Shown piece after piece: positions 32,562 through 41,049 of a DNA stretch of 64,000 nt (position 1 is the stretch's first letter; every line of letters starts with the position of its first letter). The translations under genes were made by a program, and so were the position numbers. Under the pieces are notes generated by a model that made no database searches, was not told where the DNA came from, and saw only the letters and a list, made by a program, of their open reading frames with translations. The stretch is from Rhodobacterales bacterium HKCCE2091 (lineage in GTDB: Bacteria > Pseudomonadota > Alphaproteobacteria > Rhodobacterales > Rhodobacteraceae): contig WVSL01000004.1 of the NCBI GenBank assembly GCA_015689685.1, positions 124,001 through 188,000 on the forward strand, given 5' to 3'.

Positions 32562-35492
32562 ATGTGTGCCGACACGACCGACACGGTCCCCGACTACAAG
32601 GACACCCTGAACCTGCCCCGCACGGACTTCCCGATGCGCGCGGGCCTGCCCAAGCGGGAGCCGGAATGGCTCGACCGCTGGCAGCGGATCGGGGTCTACG
32701 AACGCCTGCGCGAAGGCGCTGCCAACCGGCAGCCCTACGTGCTGCACGACGGCCCGCCCTATGCCAACGGCAACCTCCATATCGGCCACGCGCTGAACAA
32801 GATCCTCAAGGACATGGTGGTGCGGAGCCAGCAGATGTTGGGCCGCGACAGCCGCTACATCCCGGGATGGGACTGCCACGGCCTGCCGATCGAGTGGAAG
32901 ATCGAGCAGCAGTACCGGGAGAAGGGCCAGGACAAGGACGCCGTCGACCTCGTGGAGTTCCGCCAGGAATGCCGCCGCTTCGCCGAGCACTGGATCGACG
33001 TCCAGCGCGAGGAATTCAAACGGCTCGGCGTGACCGGAACCTGGGACCGGCCCTACCTGACGATGGATTTCCACGCCGAGCGCGTGATCGCGGAGGAATT
33101 CCAGAAGTTCCTGATGAACGGAACGCTCTACCAGGGCTCCAAGCCTGTGATGTGGTCCCCGGTCGAGGAAACCGCGCTGGCCGAGGCGGAGGTGGAGTAC
33201 CACGACAAGGAAAGCTTCACCGTCTGGGTGAAGTTCCGGACGGACGCCGCCGAGGGCGATCTGGCCGGGGCCCATGTCGTGATCTGGACGACGACGCCGT
33301 GGACGATGCCGTCGAACAAGGCCGTGGTCTACGGGGCCGAGGTGGCCTACGGGCTCTACGAGGTCACCGGCACGCCGGAGCAGTCCTGGGCCAGCGTGGG
33401 CGACCGCTTCATCCTCGCCGACCGAATGGCCGACGAGGTGATGCGGCGCGCCCGGCTGGAGCCGTCGATGTACCGGAAACTCCGCGACGTGGCGGTGTCC
33501 GAGTTCGAGGGGATCAGCCTCATGCACCCCCTCGCCGGGGCCGAGGGTGCGGACGGCGAATGGGACGAGCCGCGCATGTTCCTGCCCGCCGATTTCGTGT
33601 CGGACGAGGAGGGCACCGGCTTCGTCCATTGCGCGCCGTCCCACGGGATGGAGGAATACGAGCTGTTCCGCGACCGGGGCGAGCTGGAGAAGGTCATCAC
33701 CTACAACGTGATGGACGACGGCTCCTTCCGCGCCGACCTGCCGTTCTTCGGCGGCAAGCGCATCCTCCGCGCCGAGGCGAAGAAGGGCGACTGGGAAGGC
33801 GACGCCAACAAGGCGGTGATCGACAAGCTCGCGGAGGTCGGCGGCCTGCTCGCGCGTGGCAAGATCAAGCACAGCTACCCGCATTCGTGGCGGTCGAAGG
33901 CGCCGGTCATCTACCGGAACACGCCGCAATGGTTCGCCGCCATCGACCGGCCCGTGGGCGACGGGCAGGACGAGTTCGGCACCACCATCCGCGAACGCGC
34001 CCTGACCGAGATCGACCGGGTGCAGTGGACCCCGCGCTCGGGCCGCAACCGGCTCCATTCGATGATGGAGGCGCGGCCCGACTGGGTGCTGTCGCGCCAG
34101 CGCGCCTGGGGCGTGCCGCTGACCTGCTTCGTGAAGAAGGGCGCGCTTCCCACGGACCCCGATTTCCTGCTCAGGAACGAGGCGGTGAACGCCCGCATCC
34201 TGGAGGCGTTCGAGGCCGAGGGCGCGGATGCCTGGTACAAGCCCGGCGCCAAGGAGCGTTTCCTGGGCACCGACGCGAGCCCCGAGGAGTACGACCAGGT
34301 CTTCGATATCCTCGACGTGTGGTTCGACAGCGGCTCGACCCACGCCTTCGTCCTGCGCGACCGCGCGGACGGGGCGCCGGGCGGGGTCGCGGACCTGTAT
34401 CTCGAAGGCACCGACCAGCACCGCGGCTGGTTCCATTCCTCGCTGCTGCAATCCTGCGGGACGAACGGCCGCGCGCCTTACCGGGGCGTGCTGACCCACG
34501 GCTTCACGCTGGACGAGAAGGGCATGAAGATGTCCAAGTCGCTCGGCAACATCATCGCGCCGCAGAAGGTGGTGGACCAGTACGGGGCGGACATCCTCCG
34601 GCTCTGGGTCGCGCAGTCGGACTACACCGCCGACCAGCGGATCGGCGACGAGATCCTGAAAGGCGTGGCCGACAGCTACCGCCGGCTTCGGAACACGATG
34701 CGGTTCATGCTCGGCTCGCTCGCGGATTTCACCGAGGCCGACCGCGTGGCCCCGGCCGAGATGCCGGAACTGGAGCGGCTGGTCCTGCACCGGCTGGCGG
34801 ATCTCGACGCCACCGTGCGCGAGGGCTACGCGCGCTACGACTTCCAGGGCGTCTGGCAGGCGGTGTTCACCTTCGCGACGACGGACCTGTCGGCGTTCTA
34901 CTTCGACATTCGCAAGGACGCGCTCTACTGCGACGGCGACACGCTGCGGCGGCGGTCGGCGCGGACGGTGCTGGACCTGCTTTTCCACCGGCTGACGACC
35001 TGGCTCGCGCCGATCCTCGTCTTCACGATGGAAGAGGTCTGGCTGGAGCTGTTCCCGGGCGATGACAGCTCCGTCCACCTCGTCGACATCCCCGAAACGC
35101 CGTCGGATTGGCGCGACGAGGCGCTGGCGGCGAAATGGGCGCTGATCCGGCGGGCACGCCGGGTGGTGACCGCGGCCCTGGAAGTGCAGCGGCGGGACAA
35201 GGTGATCGGTGCCAGCCTCGAGGCCGCGCCGGTGGTCCATGCCCGCGATGCCGACCTGCTCGCGGCGCTGAAGTCGGTCGATTTCGAGGACGTGGCGATC
35301 ACCTCGGCCGTGACGCTCACCGGCGATCCGATCCCGGCGGAGGCGTTCCGTCTGCCGGAGATCGAGGGCGTGGGCGTGGTGTTCGAGATGGCCGAGGGCG
35401 AGAAGTGCCAGCGCTGCTGGAAGATCCTGCCCGACGTCGGCCGCCACACGCACCCGGGCGTCTGCGCCCGCTGCGACGAGGCCCTTGGCTAG
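32562..35492 (+). CDS. ileS: isoleucyl-tRNA synthetase
   Basis: The product is a 976-residue class I synthetase that charges tRNA-Ile. The HIGH motif is at residues 73-76 (GNLHIGHALNK) and KMSKS at 656-660 (KGMKMSKSLGN). WDCHGLPIEWK and the CP1 editing domain (VIWTTTPWTMPSNKA) lie between them. The C-terminal zinc-binding module is present as CQRCWKILPD...CARC, typical of the bacterial form of IleRS. The AAGGA ribosome site is about nine bases from the ATG. The gene ends into a convergent gap that contains one copy of the GC-rich repeat. Confidence 0.98.
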   Translation: MCADTTDTVPDYKDTLNLPRTDFPMRAGLPKREPEWLDRWQRIGVYERLREGAANRQPYVLHDGPPYANGNLHIGHALNKILKDMVVRSQQMLGRDSRYIPGWDCHGLPIEWKIEQQYREKGQDKDAVDLVEFRQECRRFAEHWIDVQREEFKRLGVTGTWDRPYLTMDFHAERVIAEEFQKFLMNGTLYQGSKPVMWSPVEETALAEAEVEYHDKESFTVWVKFRTDAAEGDLAGAHVVIWTTTPWTMPSNKAVVYGAEVAYGLYEVTGTPEQSWASVGDRFILADRMADEVMRRARLEPSMYRKLRDVAVSEFEGISLMHPLAGAEGADGEWDEPRMFLPADFVSDEEGTGFVHCAPSHGMEEYELFRDRGELEKVITYNVMDDGSFRADLPFFGGKRILRAEAKKGDWEGDANKAVIDKLAEVGGLLARGKIKHSYPHSWRSKAPVIYRNTPQWFAAIDRPVGDGQDEFGTTIRERALTEIDRVQWTPRSGRNRLHSMMEARPDWVLSRQRAWGVPLTCFVKKGALPTDPDFLLRNEAVNARILEAFEAEGADAWYKPGAKERFLGTDASPEEYDQVFDILDVWFDSGSTHAFVLRDRADGAPGGVADLYLEGTDQHRGWFHSSLLQSCGTNGRAPYRGVLTHGFTLDEKGMKMSKSLGNIIAPQKVVDQYGADILRLWVAQSDYTADQRIGDEILKGVADSYRRLRNTMRFMLGSLADFTEADRVAPAEMPELERLVLHRLADLDATVREGYARYDFQGVWQAVFTFATTDLSAFYFDIRKDALYCDGDTLRRRSARTVLDLLFHRLTTWLAPILVFTMEEVWLELFPGDDSSVHLVDIPETPSDWRDEALAAKWALIRRARRVVTAALEVQRRDKVIGASLEAAPVVHARDADLLAALKSVDFEDVAITSAVTLTGDPIPAEAFRLPEIEGVGVVFEMAEGEKCQRCWKILPDVGRHTHPGVCARCDEALG

Positions 35493-35597
35493 GAAAGCCC
35501 CGGCCGGAGCGATCCGGCCGGACCCCGATACGGCCATCCAAAAATCGTTCAGGGCCGGCCACGTCGCGCGGAATCGGCCCGACGACCCGGGCGCGGG

Positions 35598-35730
35598 CCC
35601 CACGCATCTTTGCCTGCCGAAATACCTCCGCCGGAGGCTCCCCCGCTCTCCAACCCGCGCGCCGGTTGGGGTCGGTCCGGTCGGGCCAGGGGCCCGGCCT
35701 GCGTGGCCGAGGGCTCCCCGGGACGGGGGC
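35598..35730 (-). repeat. GC-rich intergenic repeat, long form, copy 1
   Basis: This element lies between the convergent ileS and aminotransferase genes. Its inverted copy at 40900-41038 is nearly the same along its whole length, sharing the blocks CTTTGCCTGCC, AATACCTCCGCCGGAGG, CTCCCCCGCTCTCC and GGGCCAGGGGCCCGGCCTGC. The internal dyads CTCCGCCGGAG and GGGCC-AGGG-GCCC could fold as strong hairpins in either transcript, fitting a bidirectional terminator. Read on the minus strand, the core GGAGGTATTTCGGCAGGCAAAGA is shared in form with two shorter copies elsewhere in the window. Confidence 0.8.
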
Positions 35731-35747
35731 CGCGAGGCCGCGCATCG

Positions 35748-36926
35748 TCAGTTCGACAGCGCCTCGGCCGCGGCAGCCAGTCCGAGCGGGTCGTGCGGGA
35801 TCTGCAGCGCCGCCATTCCGGCCTGGATGGAGCCGAGGACACCCATCACCATCTGCGCGTTGACATGTCCCATGTGACCGATCCGGAACATGTCCTCCAG
35901 CACGCCCTCGCCCAGCGGGATGCCGAGCGTCACCCCCGCCGCTTCCGGCAGCCACGCCCTGAGCTTCGCGCCTCCACCGGATCCCGCCCGCGCGGTCGTC
36001 ACGGCACGGCTTCGCGCGGCGCGGTCGGCGATGTTCGGCGCCACGGCACCCGCCTGTCCCCAGGTCTCGATCGCCGCCCAGACCGCGCCGACCAGCCGCT
36101 CGTGGCGCGCCCAGACCGCCTCCACGCCCTCCTCGAGGATCATGTCGAGCGCGGCGCGCAGGCCGAACAGGTGGTGGGTCGGCGCGGTGCCGAAGAAATG
36201 CTGGTAATACTCCGCCGGGGCCGAGCGCGGCGTCCAGTCCCAGTACGGCGTGACGAGGCCCGCGGTCTCCCGCGCTGCCGCCGCCCGCGGGCCGAAGAAC
36301 ACGAAGCCGAGCCCCGGCGGCGTCATCAGCCCCTTCTGGCTGCCCGCAACCATCACGTCCACGCCCCAGGCGTCCATCTCGAACCGGTCGCACATCAGGC
36401 TCGCGATGCAATCGACCATCAGGAGCGCCGGGTGCCCGACCTCGTCCATCGCCGCCCGGATCGCGGCCACGTCGTTCAGGACGCTGGTCGCGGTGTCGAC
36501 CTGCACCGTCATCACCGCCTTGATCGCGCCGTCCGCGTCCGTTCGCAGCGCCTCGGCCACGCGGGCCGGGTCCACCGGCGACTGCCATCCGAAATCGATC
36601 ACCTCGACCTCGACGCCGAGCGCCTTCGCGACCATGCCCCATCCCTGCCCGAAGCGCCCGGTGTGAAGCACGAGCACCCGGTCGCCCCGCGACAGGACGT
36701 TGGAGAGGGAGGCCTCCCACGCGCCATGCCCGTTGGCGATGTAGATCGCCACGTCGTGCTCCGTCCGCGCCACGGTCTTCAGGTCCCGCACTATGCTCGC
36801 CGTCGTCTCGACCAGCTCGCCGGTATAGATGTTCGGCGCCGGCCGGTGCATCGCCTGCAACACGCGGTCGGGCATGACGGAGGGGCCGGGGATGGCGAGG
36901 TAGTGGCGTCCGTGATCGAGGCTCAT
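35748..36926 (-). CDS. class V aminotransferase (serine/alanine-glyoxylate aminotransferase type)
   Basis: The product is a 392-residue PLP enzyme. Lys198 in VAGSQKGLMTPPG is the Schiff-base lysine; ANGHGAWEASLSNVLSRGD binds the phosphate, and TVQVDTATSVLND together with MVDCIASLMCD are family blocks. Close relatives are serine-glyoxylate (SgaA) and alanine-glyoxylate aminotransferases and 2-aminoethylphosphonate or (S)-ureidoglycine transaminases, so the donor is not certain. Cofactor fold and glyoxylate-type specificity are well supported by the N-terminal GPSVMPDRVLQAM. It is the last gene before the repeat and has no co-transcribed neighbour. Confidence 0.86.
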   Translation of the reverse strand: MSLDHGRHYLAIPGPSVMPDRVLQAMHRPAPNIYTGELVETTASIVRDLKTVARTEHDVAIYIANGHGAWEASLSNVLSRGDRVLVLHTGRFGQGWGMVAKALGVEVEVIDFGWQSPVDPARVAEALRTDADGAIKAVMTVQVDTATSVLNDVAAIRAAMDEVGHPALLMVDCIASLMCDRFEMDAWGVDVMVAGSQKGLMTPPGLGFVFFGPRAAAARETAGLVTPYWDWTPRSAPAEYYQHFFGTAPTHHLFGLRAALDMILEEGVEAVWARHERLVGAVWAAIETWGQAGAVAPNIADRAARSRAVTTARAGSGGGAKLRAWLPEAAGVTLGIPLGEGVLEDMFRIGHMGHVNAQMVMGVLGSIQAGMAALQIPHDPLGLAAAAEALSN

Positions 36927-37083
36927 CTCGGGTGTCCTGTCGTGGGGTCCGGCGCACGGCCGGGATCGGGGGCAAGCCGGAACTGCCTATGTCCGCCCGC
37001 GCCCGGGGTCAATCGCGCCGCCGCACGGGGGCCTGTGCCCCGGCGCACGCAGGGCCTATATGGCGGAAAAGGAGGCAGCGACC

Positions 37084-37845
37084 ATGACCATCGGCGAAAC
37101 CGTTCCCGTCCGCGCGATCCTCAGGATCACGGGCGCGGACCGACGCAAGTTCCTGAACGGGCTGGTGACGAAGGACCCGGCGCCCGGAGGGCTGGCATGG
37201 TCCGCGCTCCTGACGCCGCAGGGCAAGTACCTCGCCGACTTCTTCCTTCTCGACCGGGACGAGGAGACGCTGCTCGATTGCGCCGCCGCCTTGGCGCCCG
37301 CACTCCTGCAGCGGCTGTCGATGTACAGGCTCCGCGCCGCGGTCGGGATCGAGCCCGCCGACATTCCCGTCACCCGCGGTCTCGGCCCCGTCCCCGACGG
37401 CGCCTTTCCCGATCCCCGCCACCCAGCGCTCGGCTGGCGCGCCTACGGCCGGGACGGCGGCGGGCCGGAGGTCGACTGGGACGCCATCCGCGTCGCCCAC
37501 TGCATCCCGGAGACCGGCATCGAGCTGGTCCCGAACGAAAGCTACATCCTCGAATGCGGGTTCGAGCGGCTGAACGGCGTCGACCACCGCAAGGGCTGCT
37601 ACGTCGGGCAGGAAGTCACCGCGCGGATGAAGCACAAGACCGAGCTCAGGAAGGGTCTCGTGACCGTGGAGGTCGCGGGCGAAGCCGCGCCGGGGACGGA
37701 GATCGCCGCCGGGGACCGGGCCGCCGGAACGCTCCACACCCGCGCCGGCGACCGCGCCATCGCCTACCTGCGCTTCGACCGGGCCGCCGCGCCGATGCAG
37801 GCGGGCGATGCCGTCGTGACCTGGGATGGAAACCAGCCGGGCTGA
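37084..37845 (+). CDS. ygfZ: folate-binding protein YgfZ (GcvT-like)
   Basis: The product is a 253-residue GcvT-fold protein that binds tetrahydrofolate and supports assembly or repair of certain iron-sulfur enzymes such as MiaB. The diagnostic YgfZ signature K-G-C-Y-x-G-Q-E is present as HRKGCYVGQEVTARMKHK, including the redox-active cysteine. The N-terminal RAILRITGADRRKFLNGLVTKD is the usual start of the folate fold. ATG 37084 is chosen because AAAAGGAGG lies eight bases before it; an ATG at 37060 is upstream of that site. The gene ends at a convergent gap with a repeat. Confidence 0.92.
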   Translation: MTIGETVPVRAILRITGADRRKFLNGLVTKDPAPGGLAWSALLTPQGKYLADFFLLDRDEETLLDCAAALAPALLQRLSMYRLRAAVGIEPADIPVTRGLGPVPDGAFPDPRHPALGWRAYGRDGGGPEVDWDAIRVAHCIPETGIELVPNESYILECGFERLNGVDHRKGCYVGQEVTARMKHKTELRKGLVTVEVAGEAAPGTEIAAGDRAAGTLHTRAGDRAIAYLRFDRAAAPMQAGDAVVTWDGNQPG

Positions 37846-37880
37846 ACCCGCGCTTGCGCCGCGGACCCGATGACATCGGC

Positions 37881-37958
37881 CCGGCCCTTCTTCATCCCCC
37901 AAGTATTCCCCGGGGGTGAATGCGGCTAAGCCGCAGAGGGGGCGGAAAGCCCCCTGCC
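37881..37958 (-). repeat. GC-rich intergenic repeat, short form, copy 2
   Basis: This element fills the gap between the convergent ygfZ and ogt genes. Read on the minus strand it contains CCCCGGGGAATACTTGGGGGA followed by GAAGAAGG, the same core as the copy at 49547-49620. It also has two perfect hairpins: TGCGGC-TAA-GCCGCA (37921-37935) and AGGGGGC-GGAAA-GCCCCCT just after it. The position suggests a transcription terminator for one or both genes. Confidence 0.7.
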
Positions 37959-37961
37959 ACT

Positions 37962-38414
37962 TCAAATCAGCAGGCTTGCCGCGCCCTCGTGTTTCAGAAG
38001 CGCGACCTTGGTCTCGATCCCGCCGGGGGCCGAGAAGCCGCCGAGCCCCTCGGCCGCCAGCACCCGGTGGCACGGCACGAAGACCGGCAGCCTGTTGGCC
38101 CCGCAGGCCTGCCCGACCGACTGCGCGGGCGCACCGATCTCCGCCGCGATCTCGCCGTAGGTACGGGTATGGCCGAAGGGGATCGCCGCCATCGCCGCCA
38201 TGACCTTTCCCTGCACGCCGTCCGTCCGGTACCGCAACGGAACGGTGAAATCCTCGATACGGCCGTCGAAGTAGTCTTTCAGCTCGTCCAGCGCCGCCCG
38301 CAGCACCGGGTCGTCCCCGGCCTCCGGCGCGAAACCCCAACCGGAGGACACGACCGCACCGTCCTCGACCTCCGCCCAGAACGGCCCGATCGGCGTCTGG
38401 ATCCCGCCCCTCAC
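37962..38414 (-). CDS. ogt: methylated-DNA--protein-cysteine methyltransferase
   Basis: The product is a 150-residue suicide repair protein that takes methyl groups from O6-methylguanine onto its own cysteine. The active site is Cys115 in VFVPCHRVLAAEG. FGHTRTYGEIAAEIGAPAQSVGQACGANRLP is the helix-turn-helix/arginine-finger region typical of Ogt/MGMT. The start is GTG 38414, whose bases overlap the stop of a 24-codon upstream ORF (GTGA). The N-terminal domain is short, as in Ogt without the Ada regulator part. Confidence 0.93.
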   Translation of the reverse strand: MRGGIQTPIGPFWAEVEDGAVVSSGWGFAPEAGDDPVLRAALDELKDYFDGRIEDFTVPLRYRTDGVQGKVMAAMAAIPFGHTRTYGEIAAEIGAPAQSVGQACGANRLPVFVPCHRVLAAEGLGGFSAPGGIETKVALLKHEGAASLLI

Positions 38415-38485
38415 GGTTGGCCCGGGCGGACGATCCCGGGGGCCGCCACGATCACGCGCGAGTTGCCGTCGGGTTTCGCCGTCAT
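38411..38485 (-). CDS. 24-residue upstream ORF coupled to ogt
   Basis: ATG 38485 is preceded by GAAGGAG nine bases upstream, a better ribosome site than ogt itself has. It reads MTAKPDGNSRVIVAAPGIVR plus four residues and stops in a GTGA overlap with ogt. It has no recognisable domain. It could serve only to couple or tune ogt translation, or be a small protein. A longer in-frame reading (to 38626) exists but its start has no Shine-Dalgarno sequence. Confidence 0.4.
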   Translation of the reverse strand: MTAKPDGNSRVIVAAPGIVRPGQP

Positions 38486-38618
38486 TCGCACCACTCCTTC
38501 AACCGTTCGGTCCGGACACGGTCCTGCCGGGGCCGAGAGGGGCGAGGCAGGAGATGGAGCAAGCGGGGCGTCCTTCATCCGGGTCACGCCGGGACGCTGC
38601 GCCCGGGAAGTGAGGCTG

Positions 38619-38858
38619 TCAATCACGCCCGGCGTAGGCCAGCCGGATCGGCCCGCGCGCGGTGCGCGGATCGACGGGCCGGCCCTTCTGCGTCGCCCTG
38701 AGCGGCAGGTCCGCGGCCACCCGGCGCACGTCTTCCATCAGGGGCCGCCAGTCCGCGGCGAGCGCGCGGGCGGCTTCCGACGGGCAGAAGCTCGCCTTCG
38801 CCTCCCGCTGCCGCGCCAGCGCCATCAGGGCCGCCGCGATCTCCGCGTCCTCAGGCAT
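38619..38858 (-). CDS. DUF3253-family protein
   Basis: The product is a 79-residue protein with the DUF3253 pattern. ASFCPSEAARALAADWRPLMEDVRRVAADL is followed by LRATQKGRPVDPRTARGPIRLA, the strongly conserved C-terminal motif. The fold is a small winged-helix-like domain of unknown function. The ATG at 38858 overlaps the end of the upstream glutathione transferase gene by eight bases, so it is the second gene of a two-gene operon. The 133 bp between its end and the ogt leader show nothing notable. Confidence 0.8.
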   Translation of the reverse strand: MPEDAEIAAALMALARQREAKASFCPSEAARALAADWRPLMEDVRRVAADLPLRATQKGRPVDPRTARGPIRLAYAGRD

Positions 38859-39708
38859 CTTCGCCGATCTTGTCCTGGGTCCGGGTCTCGAAATCCCCGG
38901 CCGAGTGCCGTTCGTGCAGCTGCATCTCCGGCTCGCCTGAGGTACGGTTGACCATTCGCCCGCGCCGGACCGCGGGCCGGGCGTCGATCCGTTCGGCCCA
39001 TTCGACGACGTGGGTGTAGCTTGCCACGTCGAGGAACTCCGCCGCGTTGTACTGCCGCCCGAGAACGAGCTGCCCGTACCAGGCCCAGATCGCGATGTCG
39101 GCGATGGTGTAGTCCCCGCCGGCCATCCAGTCCCGCTCCGCGAGGTGCCTGTCCAGCACGTCGAGCTGGCGTTTCGTCTCCATCGTGTAGCGATTGATCG
39201 GGTACTCGTAGCGTTCCGGCGCGTAGGCGTAGAAATGGCCGAACCCGCCGCCGAGATAGGGCGCGGATCCCATCTGCCACATCAGCCATGACAGCATCTC
39301 GGGCCGGTCGGGTCCGAGGAAGGCGCCGAACTTCTCGGCCAGGTGCAACAGGATCGCGCCGGATTCGAATACCCGGTGCGGGGTGGGGCCGGACCTGTCC
39401 ATCAGGGCGGGGATCTTGGAATTCGGGTTCACCTCGACGAACCCCGATCCGAACTGGTCGCCGTTGCCGATGCGGATCAGCCAGGCGTCGTATTCCGCGT
39501 CGTGGCCCGCTGCCAGAAGCTCCTCGAACAGAACCGTGACCTTCACGCCGTTCGGGGTCGCGAGCGAGTAGAGCTGGAACGGGTGCTCGCCCACGGGCAG
39601 CGCCTTGTCATGGGTCGGCCCAGCGATCGGGCGATTCAGGCTGGCCCATTCGCCGCCGTTTTCCTTGTCCCAGGTCCAGACCCTGGGCGGGGTGTAGGTA
39701 TCGGGCAT
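38851..39708 (-). CDS. glutathione S-transferase, YghU/YfcG-like disulfide-bond oxidoreductase
   Basis: The product is a 285-residue cytosolic protein. The first domain is thioredoxin-like with YSLATPNGVKVTVLFEELLAAG (TPNG motif that holds glutathione) and VNPNSKIPALMD (cis-proline). The second is helical, with MGSAPYLGGGFGHFYAYAPERYEYPINRYTMETKRQLDVLD and AGGDYTIADIAIWAW. The long N-terminal extension before the first strand and the YAPERYEY block are those of YghU. The family reduces disulfides or peroxides with two glutathiones. ATG 39708 has AGGAG eight bases before it. Confidence 0.9.
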   Translation of the reverse strand: MPDTYTPPRVWTWDKENGGEWASLNRPIAGPTHDKALPVGEHPFQLYSLATPNGVKVTVLFEELLAAGHDAEYDAWLIRIGNGDQFGSGFVEVNPNSKIPALMDRSGPTPHRVFESGAILLHLAEKFGAFLGPDRPEMLSWLMWQMGSAPYLGGGFGHFYAYAPERYEYPINRYTMETKRQLDVLDRHLAERDWMAGGDYTIADIAIWAWYGQLVLGRQYNAAEFLDVASYTHVVEWAERIDARPAVRRGRMVNRTSGEPEMQLHERHSAGDFETRTQDKIGEDA

Positions 39709-39923
39709 CGTGATCTCCTGTCTTCCGTCCGAACCTAGCGGCTCCGGCGGGCGGGCCAAGGCACAAGCCGCTGTGCGGTGCCGCACGGCGCAGGCGCGAC
39801 ATGCGGAATTGCTGCAAAACTTGTTCCAAACCTTGCCGAGTTTCCCGCCGGGTCAAAGGGAATTGTTATCCAGCCGGAGGCGATCCTGCGGGCATCACGG
39901 AACTGTTCAGAAGGAACGTGGAC

Positions 39924-40823
39924 ATGGAACTGGGAACGGGTGGCTGGCACGTCGCCTTCGCGGCCGGCAGACACGCGGGGCGGATGCAGGAACGGATCCT
40001 GTCGCGCCTCGACACGGACGGGTCCGGCGGCCTGACGCGGGACGAGATCGGGGATCGCTCGCGCCTCGCCGCGCGGTTCGACCGGATCGACACCGACAGC
40101 GACGGTGCCCTGACCGGGTCGGAGATCGGCGATCACTTCATGCGGCGCTTCGCGCTCGGCGGCCATCATGGCCACGGCATGGGCTGGATGTACGGGGTCG
40201 GGCGGGAAGACCGCGAGGACGCCGCCGCCGTGGCCGAGTTCGACCGTCTCGATCTCGACGGCGACGGAACGATCTCGGACGAGGAACTGCAGGCCGAGGT
40301 CGCGGCGCAGGAGGCCGCCCGCGCGGCCGAGGAGGCACGACAGGCCAAGATCGCCGAGATCGGGCGGATGGACCTCGATGGCGACGGCGCGCTGTCCGTC
40401 GAGGAACTGCAGGCCGAACTCGCCCTCCGTGCCGAGGCCCGCGCGGTGGCGCAGTTCGACGCGCTCGACGGGGACGGCGACGGGGCCATCTCCGACGCGG
40501 AGATCGGCATGGGTATCGAGGTGGCCAACGCGGAAGGCGGAGGCGTCGCGGAAACCGGCGAGGCCGTGGCTGCGGCCGAGACAGGCGCGGCGGAACCCTT
40601 CGACCCTGCCGCTACGGAAGCCGAGGCAGCGGCCGCCGCCGCGGCCGCGGCGCAGGCGTCGCGGGACGAGGCGGTGCTGACGCTGTTCGAGAACGCCTTC
40701 ACAGCGATGCTCGGCGGCGAGGACGTACCCGGCGACCTGCCGGCGATGTCGCAGGCGCTCTACGCCGAGGCACAACAGATCCTCATGCAGTCGATCGCGC
40801 AGGCGGAGCAGACAGCGGCCTGA
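39924..40823 (+). CDS. five-EF-hand acidic protein
   Basis: The product is a 299-residue protein with five consensus calcium-binding loops: DTDGSGGLTRDE (30-41), DTDSDGALTGSE (56-67), DLDGDGTISDEE (110-121), DLDGDGALSVEE (150-161) and DGDGDGAISDAE (182-193). Loops 2 and 3 are linked by a Gly/His-rich segment (LGGHHGHGMGWM) that may bind another metal. An alanine/glutamate-rich low-complexity region (200-255) precedes a C-terminal helical domain. No signal peptide is visible at ATG 39924 (AAGGAA upstream), so unless exported in another way it acts as a cytosolic calcium sensor or buffer. Function is unknown. Confidence 0.85.
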   Translation: MELGTGGWHVAFAAGRHAGRMQERILSRLDTDGSGGLTRDEIGDRSRLAARFDRIDTDSDGALTGSEIGDHFMRRFALGGHHGHGMGWMYGVGREDREDAAAVAEFDRLDLDGDGTISDEELQAEVAAQEAARAAEEARQAKIAEIGRMDLDGDGALSVEELQAELALRAEARAVAQFDALDGDGDGAISDAEIGMGIEVANAEGGGVAETGEAVAAAETGAAEPFDPAATEAEAAAAAAAAAQASRDEAVLTLFENAFTAMLGGEDVPGDLPAMSQALYAEAQQILMQSIAQAEQTAA

Positions 40824-40899
40824 CAGAGGTGTTGCGCGGCGCAACCATAAGCCGCGCAACACACTATCCCCGGACACCTCGGTCAATGCGCGCCCTCGC

Positions 40900-41038
40900 G
40901 CCCCCCGAGGATCGGGGACCCCTCGGCCACGCAGGCCGGGCCCCTGGCCCGACCGGGCCGGACCTGGAACCGGCGCGCGGAATGGAGAGCGGGGGAGCCT
41001 CCGGCGGAGGTATTTTGGCAGGCAAAGACGCGAGGGGC
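40900..41038 (+). repeat. GC-rich intergenic repeat, long form, copy 3
   Basis: This is the inverted, nearly identical partner of the element at 35598-35730, lying between the convergent EF-hand and aminotransferase genes. On the plus strand it reads through GGCCACGCAGGCCGGGCCCC and GAGAGCGGGGGAGCCTCCGG to the core GGAGGTATTTTGGCAGGCAAAGAC. The dyads and their position suggest a two-way terminator. Confidence 0.8.
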
Positions 41039-41049
41039 GCGCGATCCGG

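Noticed and set aside
32406-35603. A 1065-codon frame antisense to ileS
   Set aside because: Explained by codon bias of ileS; no start with a ribosome site and no motif.
38486-38626. The longer 71-codon reading upstream of ogt
   Set aside because: Its start has no ribosome site; only the last 24 codons have a good start signal, which are annotated instead.
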